Shown here piece by piece: positions 37,661 to 51,100 of a stretch of 64,000 nt of DNA (position 1 is its first letter; each line of letters begins with the position of its first letter). The stretch comes from Sitta carolinensis. Taxonomy: Eukaryota > Chordata > Aves > Passeriformes > Sittidae. The notes under the pieces were generated by a model. The model ran no database searches, was not told the DNA's origin, and saw only the letters and a program-made list of their open reading frames with translations. The translations under genes were made by a program, and so were the position numbers. Location of the stretch: the NCBI GenBank assembly GCA_032173965.1, contig CM063283.1:109764108-109828107 (forward strand), in the 5' to 3' direction.

Positions 37661-40514
37661 CCACCAAACGGTCCGACTGAGCCCTCTGTTAGCCTTCCTT
37701 CCAGTGGATCCCTGACACACATCTTTATACACGGGCAGGGCGGTATCCCACAGGCCCTGGGGCAACAGAACGCACCTCTGACTGGGAACAGTGACTGATT
37801 TAAAGTGCTGCCACTTCCTCCCGGAGGTAAAGGGGTAAGCTTGGCCTCCAGACATTTTTTCTGGCAGATTTGGATTTCCAGAGATTGAAAATCTTGTAGT
37901 CAATCTCCTCATATGTACAGCCTTTAAAGTGAACTGAAATAGATGGCAGAACTGAAAAAAGAGACTGACACAGTAAATCACAATGATTTATGAGCATTTA
38001 GGTATATGGGAAAATTTACTCATTCCCATTTATTTAAAAATAAATACATTACTTATTTATAGTCTTCATTCTCATGCAGCAGAGAGTGCTTTGGGGGTTG
38101 CCTTGACAAATTGAAATCATTGCATTTTACCAATTACAGGGTCAAACTACTCTATCCCTTGCATGACTGTATATGCAGCTTCAGAATGATAAAGTACAGA
38201 TTTTAGATATTAAAGCCTTATTTTATTAGTCATCTTAATACATCCAACCAATACAAAATTAATCACTGATTTTTCCATGTCTCTTCCTATCTAGTTTAAA
38301 TGTTCAAAGGAATGCTTTATGCTGCCATGTAGACATCGGTAACTAAATGTTTGCTAATAATTAGCCTGGATCTTATATTTTAAAATTTCATATATATCTT
38401 TTCATTTTATTTAATGAGTTGCCCCCCAGATCCCTTCCTGATGCAGTAAGGCTTGCTTAGCCTATATATTTCAATTTTACATAGTCTGGAATATTTAAAG
38501 CAGCAGAAGCATGTGGCAAATTTTGGGAATAGGATAACCAGGAAGTACAACAAACATGATCAATATTCCCTTCTTTTGCTGACAATTTTAGTCCCTGAAA
38601 TTGTAAACACATAATGTCAAACCTTGGGATCCAAACCTTAGGGAGCTTACTAACTCCATGTCACTCCTCCAGAGATTGCTAATTAGTATAATCAGTAACA
38701 ATATCATGTTTGGGTGTTTTTTTTAAACATCTTTCTGGTTAAATCATGACTTTTAACCTCTCTCCAGTTTTCTGATCTTTTGTGAATCCCCTAGTTATTT
38801 TTCTGCTAATGAGAAGAAACTAAAATTGGCATTTCAAATGTGATCACAGAAGTGAAAACAAGGCAATAAGGCAATACAGGCTGGCCTCATGGGTCATCTC
38901 TGCTGCTCATTGTTTTGTTGGGGTTTTCTTTTTTTTGTATACACTTGTCTGATGCTGTTTCCAGGTTTCACCCAGCATTTCTGTCACCCAGTCTTGTCCC
39001 TCCCCTGGAGCAGCTCTGTCCTCCATGACATCATCTCAGCAGGACCCAGCCACACCTGGCCAGGAATGCTGCAATTTCTTGTTTTAAGTCTGCATTTGCA
39101 TTATTGCATTCCTTTGGTGTTTGCATGTCAGAATTCATGTTAATTCTGGTAATTCATGATCATAAGCTTCCTTCCTTATTTCCTAAACGACTTATCAGTT
39201 TCATCCTTTTGAAATAATTACAGAAGTAGCTGGGCAAAGGGTACATGGCTAGGAATACAAATTCAATGCAAAACTATTTATCAATTAAATGTCTGAACTA
39301 CAAAAATCCACAGAAAGTCTGCAGGCAGACAGTCAAACTTAATAAAGCAGCAAAAGAACATTTCAACTGCCAAAACTCCTCCACAAACCTTGGATGGAAA
39401 TGTAATTTGGAATTACAGACATGTACTATAAAGAGAAAATACCACAGAGTGGTAAAACACAGAGTGTGTTAATATAATAGGAAGGAAACAATAAAGAATT
39501 TATTAAAATTCTTGAGATAAAGAAATTTTAGAGTCAGAACTCCAATTCTGGCCTTCACTCCACAAAGTCTGATTTGTATTACTTAGCTGAGAATGGAGAA
39601 TGAATTTATTTTGTTTTAATTAAATAATCTACAGGCATTTCAAACCATTATTGATTTACGTTTGGCTGAAAGTAACAGTGAGATTTTGAAACCTATGAAA
39701 ACAAGGATATAAGGTTCATATATTTGTGTGATTACTTTGATTTATGGGGATAAAACCCAGCATTTTCACCCCCTGGTCACAATAGTAGGAAGCTACTTAC
39801 CTTTGCACAGTTCATTAACTGTGGGGTTTTTTATTGTTTGGTATTTGATTTCACAAAAAACAAAAAAATAACAAGACACATGAACAGAAAGGCCAGACTA
39901 TTTTATAGTAGCAGAAGAACATAAAATTGTTTCATAGAGGATCTTATAAATGTTTATTTGCCTGACAACAATCAAAAAATGGATAAAATGTTAAAAGAAT
40001 CTGCATTGTTGACTAAGTAATAATAAAAATGCTTGGGGGTTTTCCCAAGTCCTGCACTGATATGTTGGGCCTGTTGATGATCCCCAGCCCTGACTGAAAC
40101 CTTCTGCACTGCCAATGCTCATGCAAATCGCAGCCAGTCAGGTAAGGACCACTTCGAGTTCATCCTAGTCTTCCTCCTAATCCTGCTCACGCTTTTATGC
40201 TTTCAACAAGGTTTGCATTCCCTTTTTCCAGCTACATTTCTATTGGGAAGATGTAATAATACGCCTTTACATTTTCTCCCCAAGACTTGTCCTGTTTTGG
40301 TTTTCACAGAATAAAATACCTTAGCAGTGGTGCCTTCTGTGTTCCCACTGTATTAAATTTAAATCCCAGGGACGCTGATTCACACCTTGGAGTCTGCACT
40401 TTGTGAACAGCAGCTGACACTGTTTGCCCTCCTAATTAGCACAACATTGTTTCTTTCCTGTGATACTCTTCAGGTGGATCAGCAAACTGCTCTTGCTTTC
40501 TGCACAGCCCTGTG
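37661..40514. other. Intergenic, no gene seen
   Basis: AT-rich unique sequence, with no frame above 85 codons and no splice-site pairs that define an exon. Confidence 0.6.
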
Positions 40515-40985
40515 ATCACAGAACCATAGAGTGGTTCGGGTTGGAAAGGCCCTTAAAGACCATCCAGTTCCAAACCAGTACCATGAGCAGGGACACCTTC
40601 ACTATCCCAGGCTGCTGAGAGCTCCATCCAACCTGGCCTTGAACATTTCCAGGGATGGGGCAGCCACAGCTTCCCTGTGCCAGTGCCTCACCACCCTCTC
40701 AGTAAGGAATTTGTTCTTCAATCAGCTCTTTTCAGTTTGAAGCCATTCCCTCCTGTGCTGTCACTCCAGGCCCTTGTAAAGGCCCCTCTCCAGCTCTCTT
40801 TAGACACTGGAAGGACTCTAAGAGCTCCCTGGAGCCTTCTCCGGGCTGAACAGCCCCTGCTCTCTCAGCCCCTTTCCTAGCAGAGGTGCTTCAGCCCTCT
40901 GAAGAGCTTCATGACCCTCCTGTGGACTCATTCCAACAGGTCCACATCTTCCTTGTGCTGGAGACCCCATACCTGGATCACTAAA
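40515..40985 (-). mobile_element. CR1 LINE, minus orientation
   Basis: The left terminus 'atcacagaaccatagagtggttcgggttggaaaggcccttaaagaccatccag' is followed by 'cagggatggggcagccacagcttccctgtgccagtgcctcaccaccctctcagtaagg' and 'ccttctccgggctgaacagcccctgctctctcagcc', ending near 'gtgctggagacccc'. Confidence 0.95.
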
Positions 40986-43900
40986 TGTGCATGGAAGATG
41001 CAATCAGAAATATGGCCGTGGGTGGAAGAAACACCAGACTTCCCCTTTTGGCAAGGGTCAAGTTTTAGATAACCCTGAGCAGGCATCCCCTGTTCTCTGA
41101 CAGCAGATTCCTGATCTCTTTGACATTAGGTGGAAGTGCTTCACTGATGTCAGTACAATCAGAATTTGACCCTGAACAAAACAAAACAAAGGGAAAAAGA
41201 ATTCCAAATAACTTAAAGACAAATGTACAAAACACCACATCACTTTTGACATATCACTCTGATGCACAGGTAGGTCACTAATAAAATATTTAACCTCTCA
41301 GTACTCCTATTTGAAAAAAAACACCATCACCACATGAATTTGCAAAGTTCTACCTGCTGAACTGTGATACAGCAGTGCAAGCATGATTTACCATCTTATT
41401 AGCAATGTAGAGGAACAGAGTATTTCCCAGTAACTGCTGTTTATACATGACATTACATGGCATGTCATAAATGCGCAGTCCCCAAATATTTCTGTTTACA
41501 AGCTGCCACATGGAGAAGCCAACTGGCATCTTGTTTAGATACTGATTTCTGACACGTGCTTTGTATACAGAAAAACCTGATTTATGAAATGTGAGATGGA
41601 AACTTGACAGGTTTTTTCAATACATACAAAAATAATTGACAGCACATAAATCATAACATCCAGAAAGCACTTCTAACAGCTTAAACTGCTCCTTTTTAAA
41701 ATTGGCTATGATTTTGCAAAAATATTATATTTTTTAGGTGAATTGGGCTCAAATTTCTTATGATTATAATTTATACAAAAGGTTCTAATAGGCTGTATGC
41801 TTTATTGACAGAAGAGGGCTGATAATCCAAGTCTGAGGCAGTAAGTCTGTGAGTAAAATATGACAGTGAAGAGACAGAGGGGAAGGCTAAATGCTACAGC
41901 CCTTCAATCCCTAACTCAGACAACATATCTTGGATGAAGTATTTTAAAACATATTAAGTATGGGCTAATACAATGACTAAAGTTTGTGTAGCTTGTCCTC
42001 AACTGACCTGGGTGGGGCTGTGTTAACTTACATTAGAAATGGCAGAGAATTTTTTTTTTTTTTAAACACAAAACTACTGTTATTCTGTATGGGAAAACTG
42101 TAAACCCTTTAAATAAGGTATTTTCTCAAGTTAAAACTCATTTTTCCATATTATATTCAGCTGTTTTGCTATTGAAGGATAAATTGAAATAAAGTGAGGG
42201 CAAAAACCTGCATGAGAAACACTGACATTGCCTTTTTCTAAACCAAAACCCTTCCCATTAAAATGTCAGATTACCTATGGACAGGACTTACCAGTGGACT
42301 GTAGACAAGTCAAGTGGCAATGAAGTTGACACAATTTCTCTCCCTGCTTAGACAAACAGCAGGACATGCTGTACATCGACTTTACAGGACAAGGAGGAAG
42401 CCTGGAAAAACATACTTGTGAGGCACACGCCTTTCCCCCTGAAAGTGATACATTTGAGTTAGAAACCCAAAGGCTGAGTAGAGAAGTGTGCAGTGATTTC
42501 CACTACAAGGCTGTGGGGGATGGCCAAGAAAGGACAAAAAGAACAAGAGCCAACTGAGAGCATGTAAATACATACATTAAATAAATACATTAATCTGAGA
42601 AGTTGTTTTTAAGATATTGCTATGTAAAAATAAATGATGGAACCTTTAGACATCTGTCTGGGATACAGGCTGTCTAATTACCTCTGTTCCCTCCATTTCT
42701 CATATATGCAGGAATGAAAGCCTCCCCAGTAACCTGCTGGAGGCCTATTCCATCCAGACTTTCTTCAAATGTAAAGAGTTGCTGTTGCTTTGTTCAAGGA
42801 TTGTGCCCCAGACTATCACATACAAAATCAAATGAAAGCAAAACGTGGTGTTGACAGGAACAGAAACTTTTCATGTGGTGCCTGCCCTGCTTCTCTCTAC
42901 ATTAACTGTTATAGGCAATTCCTATCTTTTCCTGGGGAATTTGAGACTTCCAGGCCAGCAGCACCCAAACTTGCTGCTGTAGCAAAACTCCCAGCTCAGC
43001 TTTGTGCCACGACGACTCCCTGGTACCTGCAGAAGGTTCTCAGCACGTGCCACAGATTGGATGGGATCAGAATGAGGAGCCCACAGTGTGCAGCGTGATG
43101 AGGACAATCAGGAAAGGCAGCAAGCAGAGCTCTGCTGGTGCAGGTTGATTGCTGTCCCTGCCTGGATCACAGCCCGCGGGTGGCTGGGACAGAGCCAAGT
43201 GAGGTGCTCTGCTAGGTCCCATTCTCCTCCTGAGGAGAGGGAAATACACTTTCCTGAAAAGAAGTTATGAAGAAATATGACAGGAAGCCTTTAATGATCT
43301 GCTTCAGAGATAAGACAAAACATTGCTGCGTATCTCTTTATGACTAAATATCTTTTGTAACTGTTGGACTCTGTCCTAATTGGCTTTGATACATCAGAGG
43401 CCTGCTTTGTGAGCTGTTTGGTTAAAACATGTTGTTCTGTTCTGCTTCCTTTCAGATGTTCTATGGATAACATCATTAGGCTTACCTTTTTGTTCATTCC
43501 CCATAGCATTTCTATGCTAGTAGAACATCACACACATGCTCTTCATTTGATTCAATCGCTGAATAAACTGCTCAACTTTAAAAATTAGATTTATATCATT
43601 CTACTTTAGTGCTTGTGCATCCACTGATTGCCTGAAAGATTTATCTGGTTCATTAAAGCATAAGTGTATTTGAATTTGCATTTCCCTTTTTTTTGTACCA
43701 TTTTTATTGAAGTGTCCAGTATTTCACCAGAATTTCTCCAACTAATTTTATACATAAATAAATAAGTTAATCAACTACTTCCATTCTAATCTTTTCAGAT
43801 TCTGTATCTTCACTAGGAAGTCCACAATACAGATCCTTTTCATCTTGAACCTCTTATCTTTTTGCAATTAATATCAAGATCCAAACTGCTGTCTCTTGTA

Positions 43901-46450
43901 CCTTCCAGAGCAAAAAGTTATTGATAGCACCCACCCTTTCAGATAAAGAAAACTCTGCTGAAACTGGAGGATGAAGTTACACCAAATTGTGAGGGTAGAA
44001 GTGAAAAGCAGTGGTACTTGGAGGAATTAGAACCTGTGATACAAATCATTGCTCACAGGACAAGCCAGAGGATGGCTGTAAATGACCTGAGTGCTGCAGC
44101 CCACTGACCCAGCCCAAGGGAAGAGCTGTGCATTCTTTAGAGGAGGTGTGTATTTTATTTGAACAAAAAAGATGTTGCAAAGGTCAAAGCAACTAGAAAA
44201 GTGATGGAGTAATTTTCTAGAAAACACCTGGAACTCTGAACTACACCTCTTCTGGTTTCCTTCATATTTCAAACCAACTGAGTTCCTTCTGCACAGGGAG
44301 ATGCTTTTGTGGACTCCTGGTGAAGAAATACGCTTATTGTTGTGAAGAATCAACTTCCAATAAATTTAATTTACTAAAGAAACCTATCTGCAAAACCACG
44401 TAACTGTTTACTTCAAAAGGTGTAACAATATTTTAGAAAAATAACCAGAAATTTCCATAAAGCAGAACTTCATTTATCTCTGAAATACAAAGTTAACAAA
44501 TTTCCACAACAAATAAGCCTGCACACTTCTCTTTCCTCAATATATGCTTGGTTTCATTAAATTTTACTGAGCTAAATCTTATGTATTTCTCATCAATATA
44601 AATTTGGCCACTCTGCAAAATCTGAAGTACTCTCCCTGATGTAATTTTACTAGTTACTCTGAAGTCATTAGCTGGTATTAGTCTTCCATTTTAAATACCC
44701 ACAGGCATGATTATAATTTGGAGTACAACAGTTAGGCTTCTAATACAAACAATTACATGTTCATGGGGAAAAACTTTCTGAATGTTAATGTAGAGGAGGA
44801 ATCACAGTGCACATACTAAGGCTGCAAAGCAAGGAGATAGTAGTTAAAAGTTTAATTTTTAACCCTCGCGGTCTTTACTGTTTATTTATCATTACTTTAA
44901 ACACTTTTCTGAATGGACAACTCTAATTCCTAAACTTCTCAATAAGCATAATGGAAATATTTCAAAGCTGGGCTTAAGAGGGAGTGGTTAGTTCAGGAAG
45001 ATAATCTTTATCATTCCAAACCTAAAAACTAATATAAAAGACACAAATTCTTTTCTAAAAGTTTCTGTAAACAGTGAAAAAAAAAAAAAAAGTGTAAGAA
45101 CAGTAATCATATAAAAAAAAAATTGGTAAGGGTTTTCTTTAGAATGAAAGAAGAGTGTGAACTATTTTCCTATATAATCTACCAGTTTCATCAGTTGTAG
45201 ATTATGTTGCTTTTTTAGCCTTGCCAGCTTATAGAACTTGCTGCTTTTTGTCCATGCTCCATTGGGAAAGAAATGTGTACACAGGTAATGCAGCCAAATG
45301 TTATCTGGAAAAATGAGTTATTCCTCCTTCTCTGTGGATCAGGGTTTGATTCCCAGCAACAGCTGCTACATCAGAACAGCAGAAAAAGATTGTGATAAAG
45401 ACCAAGAGCAATTTGTCCAATTCTTCCAACTTAAAATCTAACCAGTGACCTAATAAACAATTACTCAGAGGTAGTAAGGAGTTAGTAGTAGGTAATTTCT
45501 ATGGCTCATAAGCTTTTAGAGGTACCAGGTTTTTGTAATTTTTAACTTGGTTTTTACTACCGTGATAGCAATCTGCAGTCAACCTCACAAGATGCAATCA
45601 CTTTACTGTGCTGGGCAGCCATCCACCAGCTCCTCAGGCACTGCTAGGAAAAGGCTGAACGTCCTTACAAAACAATCTCAGGATTCTTCACAGCAGCTGT
45701 CAGCAGTGATGCAAGATTTATTAACAAGACAAGATTTAATTGAATTCAGTATGCTACTCAATAATGCAACCACTGTATCATCTGTTCTGGCATTTAATTT
45801 CACATTAAATTGATGTTATTCTTAAATATTTTTCTGTGTGCCACACAACATTGTACAGGAATAACGACCATAAAAGTTGTCTGGAAGTTTCTGGGGCTTT
45901 GTTTTCAGGATTTTTATTTGGTTGGTTTGGGCTTTCTTCTGTTTGGGTTTTTTTTTGGAGGGGGGTGGAGGCTGGTATATTTTTTCTGAAATCGAGGTTA
46001 TTTCAATGACTTTGCCTCAGTTTCCAATATAGCTTTGCAAACAGTTAAATCAGTATTGCTCAGGGATGGCACAGGGTGGGTAACAGTGGCAGGGAGGGGA
46101 CTCACAGAAGCAGGGGGGGCTTTTCCCAAACAGATATCACAGGACCCCTGCTGAGGCACCTTCGTTTTTGTTGCCCAGCTGTGTCATTTTTGACAAAGTG
46201 CTGACACAGACACTTGTTTGGCTAAGACGGGGGGGAAAAACCAAACCAACCCAAACCCACATGATCATTTCTGCTTTTGGTCAGACACTGTCATTTCAAT
46301 GCAACATTCACATTCTACATGTTTAGTGGGAAACACAATAGGGACAGAAAGAAGAGCTGGAAGAAGTGACTGCTCAGAAGAACTCAGCCACAGAAAAGGC
46401 CTCTGTTCAGCCACTGGTCAAACCCACCTCATGCACTTGGCTCTTTCCTC
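40986..46450. other. Intergenic, no gene confidently called
   Basis: Mostly AT-rich. Two plus-strand frames are of marginal interest: 42345-42557, preceded by an acceptor-like ttctctccctgcttag, and 45547-45813, 88 codons, Ser/Gln/Leu-rich. Neither can be tied to a gene. Confidence 0.5.
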
Positions 46451-46700
46451 TTCACAATCCCAGGATGGCTCAGGCTGGAAGGGACCACCGTGGGTCATCT
46501 GGTCCCACCTCCCTGCTCCAGCAGGGCCATCCCAGAGCACATGGCCCAGGATTGTGTCCAGAGGGCTCTGGAATATCTCCAGTGAGGGAGGCTCCACACC
46601 CTCTCTGGGCAATCTGTCCAGTGCTCAGTCACTGCACAGGAAAAAATTTCTTCCTTGTGTTCAGGTGGAACTTCTGGGTATCAGTTTCTGCTCGTTTCTC
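46451..46700 (-). mobile_element. CR1 LINE, minus orientation
   Basis: 'cacaatcccaggatggctcaggctggaagggaccaccgtgggtcatctggtcccacc' followed by 'gtgagggaggctccacaccctctctgggcaatctgtccagtgctcagtcactgcacaggaaaaaatttcttcc' matches a CR1 3' region in reverse. The 215- and 220-codon plus frames over it are antisense to the element. Confidence 0.9.
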
Positions 46701-48039
46701 CTGCCCCACTGCTGGGCACCACCAGCTGCTGTTGGGATCTGCATTTCCTGTACAGCACAAAACCATCTACCCATGGCAGGGTTTGGAACCAAGCCACCAC
46801 ACCTGGGAGACAGAAACTGTGATCCTCCTACTTGTATTTCCCATGTGTTTTTTGCAGAATGCTGACAAGACCTACAATGCAAAATTAGTAACCCCAAATA
46901 GATATGAAAAAATTCAGCTGATTCATAAAAGAGGCTTAACAGTAGGTGTTTTGTTCTTCACTAATCATATTATATTCAGTTGTTTTCAGAGAGACAAAAG
47001 CATAAATAGTGCAGGATGTCTTGCTTAGCATGGTTTGATGCAACAGAAACCAAAAACAACACTGAATTTGCAAGAAAATCTGTGTCTTGCTTGATTTCCT
47101 GAATAAAGGAACTCTTATATTTAAAGGAACTCTTTAAATGTAAATTTTGAAAGCTTATCTGGATTGATCCATTAAAACTGGGACTTGATTTTTACTGAGC
47201 AGAGTCTCATCAGAAGGTATTCCAGAACCCACAGGTTCAGGTCCTTGGGATGGTGGGATTATTATTCATTAGAAATGTGCCTGCACTGAAGGAATATGTA
47301 ATAAAAAAACCCAAATCACCTACTAAAAAAACCTAAGCCAATTACATGATCATCAACTGAAGGGTTTTTTTTAAAAAAACCTACACATTTGTCCTCTTTT
47401 TGTTCTATAGGAAACAACTATAACCTGAACACAACCAATATAAATTTCTTTAAACCATATTCTGGTCCTTTTTTATATAGATTACCCTTGGGAAGAAATG
47501 TATCCATGCACATCAAACTTCCATGTCTTTAAAACAGTGCCAGCTGCATCATAACTTTCATGGTCTCTAGACCAGACTCCAGTAGCTTGGATGCCTACTT
47601 GCAAGCATCTGAGCTCATCAGGGGATGTGGATATTTTTGACTGAGAGGAAGAAATATTTAAGGAACTTTCTTCTCACTGAGATACTAAGAAGTCATTGGA
47701 CAAGTATCTTGTTATGTCAAGATTTGAATTCACAATTTCCAGTGAAATTCTGTGTATCCACTAGTGTCAGAAAAAGAACCAAGTTAAGGATATCAAGGCT
47801 TTGGAAAACATTGCAGATTCTCAGTGAAGCTTCCCTTTGCTGCCCAAATTCCCAAGAAACTTTTGTCCCATTGAGACCAATGGCAATTTCCTTCCCCTCA
47901 CTCAGCTTTCAGTTTGGGATTACATATCCATGGAGAAAAACACTGTTTTAACTTTCCTAACAAGAGTAAACCACCACAGGACTCATTTACAGACAAAAAA
48001 CCCAAACCAAAACACCATTAGAGAACTCACAAATTGACT
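46701..48039. other. Intergenic, no gene seen
   Basis: AT-rich DNA. If the minus-strand gene ends at the candidate terminal exon at 48040-48186, this stretch would contain its 3' UTR and flank. Confidence 0.5.
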
Positions 48040-48186
48040 TCAGTAGCACTGAATGTATTTATACAAATACATAACTGCAAACTTCCAAACAGAAACCAAG
48101 CTGTATCTTGAGAAACTGTAAGATGGGAAGTTCTCCCAACCATTCCTAGGGATTTCCTGTTTCACAGGTTCCCAACTGAAGTGCAG
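48040..48186 (-). CDS. Candidate terminal exon of the unidentified minus-strand gene
   Basis: A strong acceptor, tgttttctcccttcag, opens a phase-0 frame of 48 codons starting LHFSWEPVKQEIPRNGWENF and closed by TGA. The phase fits the phase-0 end of the exon at 49786-49956. No homology is recognised, and the last 20 residues look less protein-like. The region could instead be non-coding. Confidence 0.3.
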   Translation of the reverse strand: MHFSWEPVKQEIPRNGWENFPSYSFSRYSLVSVWKFAVMYLYKYIQCY

Positions 48187-51100
48187 CTGAAGGGAGAAAA
48201 CAAGGAAAATGTACTTGAATGCAGGGTTAGCTTTGGATTTTATGAATGCCAAGCTGATGGTAGAAACTACTTGTCTTCCCCTCATCATCCTGGTGGCTGC
48301 AGCTCTTGTGAGAGGCCTGATCCAACTCTTACTGACACTCAGAAGACACAGGCGAGCACGACCCACTAGAGGAACTCTAAACATGATCTGCCTCTTGATA
48401 ACAGCAAATTTAAGAAAATAAAAACAAGTGAACAGAAAAAAATACATTTGTGTTTTGCTTATCTTCCAGTTACATATGATGTACACATCTACATGCTTTG
48501 AGTACAACCCCTGTCTGTTTCGTACTCATTGTGTCCTGTACATCAAATTAATGGAATGTCACCTCACTTTGGGAACATTTAAAAATCCTAACTCCTACAG
48601 CAACTAAGTGTTGTCCCTGAAAATCAGCCTTCTGATTTGTTTTAGTATAGTGGAGTCAGTTCTCATGAATTGTAAGATAAACAAGAATCATGTTTGCATT
48701 CCTTTGTAAAAGATATCACCTGATGGACTTCTCAAGTGACCAGTGAAGATGGAGAGGTGGGAACTTCTCTGTCCAATCTCTTATCACTGTCCAGAAACTG
48801 ATAGATACGAGGTCAACAATAAACTGGAGACTTCCTTTCTTCTTCTCTGCCTGAACACCTGTTGTGTGTGTTGCTGTGTGTTTCTATCTGCATCACAGTA
48901 ACAACTAAGTCTTCGGGTTTAAGTGTGATGTTTTATTTCATTTGAAATGCCCTGACTCACCCATTGCTGTAAGGGAATCCTGAACTGCTTAGACAACGAT
49001 GGAGACTAGCATTGTTTGTGTTTACTAAGTGCAAGAGGGAGCTCCTTGGGCCGAGGCTTTGACTCTGCCACACCCGATGTTCCAAAGCTGCTTCTGCTGT
49101 TTGGACCCTGAAAACTCTCGTCTGTCACCATCACAAGATTTACTATTTACCATTACCTGTGGAAGAGACCTAATTTCAAAAGTGGCTCATGTTGTAAGAA
49201 ATGGACAGGGAAGAGGGACTACAATCAAAATAGGGTTTTAAATTGGTGATTGAAGAGTTTGACCTTTTAGATATCCACATAAATTTTTACAAAAACCAAC
49301 ATACACAACAGTTGAGGCTTTTAAAATAGGTAATTCCCAGATACTTTCTCAAAAAGATTTGTGAATGAAACACTAAATTAAATCCAGTAAGAGCATGTGA
49401 CATCCTCTGTTCTTGGAGAAAACCAAAAATATCAGATAAAGTACTTTGGATGATATTGAAATTTGTTCCAGGATTAACAAAAGTTAACAAGATATCCATT
49501 CACCTGGTTTGCTGAGCACCAGGATTGGCTCTTTTCAAATGTTTACACAAAACTCCTCAATTTTGCTCAGAGCTGGTTTAGAAAGGCAATTTGTTTTTCA
49601 ATTCCAAGCCAGAAAACCACTAGGCTATAAAGGTATCAGCCCAGCAACTAATATTAAGTCAATACATATGAAACCACCATAGAAATAAAAAGATGGGATT
49701 TTTTCCCCCTCTTCTTTTGCCAAATTCTATTAAATTACAACAGTCAATCTGAAGACAAGTTAATACATACACAGTATTTTATTACCAGCTTCTCAACAGA
49801 TAAGAGCTTCTCAAATTCCTGCATAGAAACACATGCAAGAAATTTCAATTTCTCTGCACTGTTTTGGAAGAGCAGAGATCTTTGGTCAGGATCATCTCCT
49901 GTTAAACAGGTGATTTCTTTGGAAGCTGGCAAGTCATAAGCTGCCACATCTGGTTCCTGGGGGAAGGACAGACATTCACCTAAAACTATTACCATAAATG
50001 AAAGCATTTCCACATCTGGAATGCACATCAAAAACACAACCAAAAGTGCTGCAGGTGGGAGGTACAGGCACAATTGAAAAAAAGATCTAAAAAACTACCA
50101 ACAGTAACACTGTAAATGAACCACCTCCTGGACAAGTGTAATTTTTCACATTATTTATTTCACCAAGTCAGCAGAAACTGTCAGTATACTATCACTATAT
50201 ATAGATCTATATACTACAAAAATAGGATACAGACTTTCTAACAGTGGTTTCTTCTGCAGGCAGAGCTTCAGCAAAGAGGTCTGTGTTCATGCTGGCAGGC
50301 AGAGAACTGCTCTCTCTTATACAGATCATCTACAGAACAGCCAAAAAGGCCCTGCTTTCTGAATTTCATGAAACAGCTCAGAACACAGTTAAGGTGATGA
50401 CACAAATTCATGGTTTTCCATGTTTGGACTGAATTGCTGACATGTTGCTGCACAGGGATGGATACTACTGCTTACCTGGTGACTGCGTGGACTTCTTAAG
50501 AACATGAATTACCACTTAACTCACAGCTGAATTCCAGCATACAGCCTTTCAAAGATTTTCAAATCCAGGTTTTAAACTCATGCTAACCAAGGACAGAGAG
50601 GGCAACAGACAAAAATGACTACGTGATTCAAGCAAGAGAGAACAATAATAATTAAGGTCTATAACCAAAACATTTAGCCTCGATTTTTAAAACTCTCATT
50701 TAAAAAAACCCAGGTTTTTTTTTTCTTTAAAATAACCCATTTCCTAGACTAGTTCACTCCCCTTACTTCCCAAAGCTAGGAAAGTATTTCTGAGATTGAA
50801 GAGCAATTTTTTCTTCAACATAGTGATAAACAACATTGGGATGACTTTTCCTATTTTCAGTAATAATTCTCCTACCATCAAGAAAACGGTTTAGTAATTT
50901 AAGCTTTTCTTCTTTTACCTTGGAATAAAAGAAAACAACAGGAAGGAAAAGAAATGCAGAAAAAGAAAAGTACTGCCAGATTTTACTAGTTTATGCTGCT
51001 TCCCCTCCCATGCCAAGCAGCCACTTATTTCACACCAGTTGACTAAAATTTGGCAAGATGGCAACAAATGCAAGTATTAATGTTTTGTAGGACACAAAAT

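Noticed and set aside
37460..37798. 112-codon plus frame with a leucine-rich start resembling a signal peptide
   Set aside because: It is antisense to a minus-orientation CR1; the apparent signal peptide is a by-product of CR1 sequence.
46218..47028. Two overlapping frames of 215 and 220 codons, plus strand
   Set aside because: Both run antisense through a CR1 fragment (46451-46700) and have no independent coding support.
48181..48421. Plus-strand frames of 62-70 codons, one with a membrane-like stretch
   Set aside because: No splice support on this strand; the opposite strand has the stronger acceptor, and homology is absent on both.
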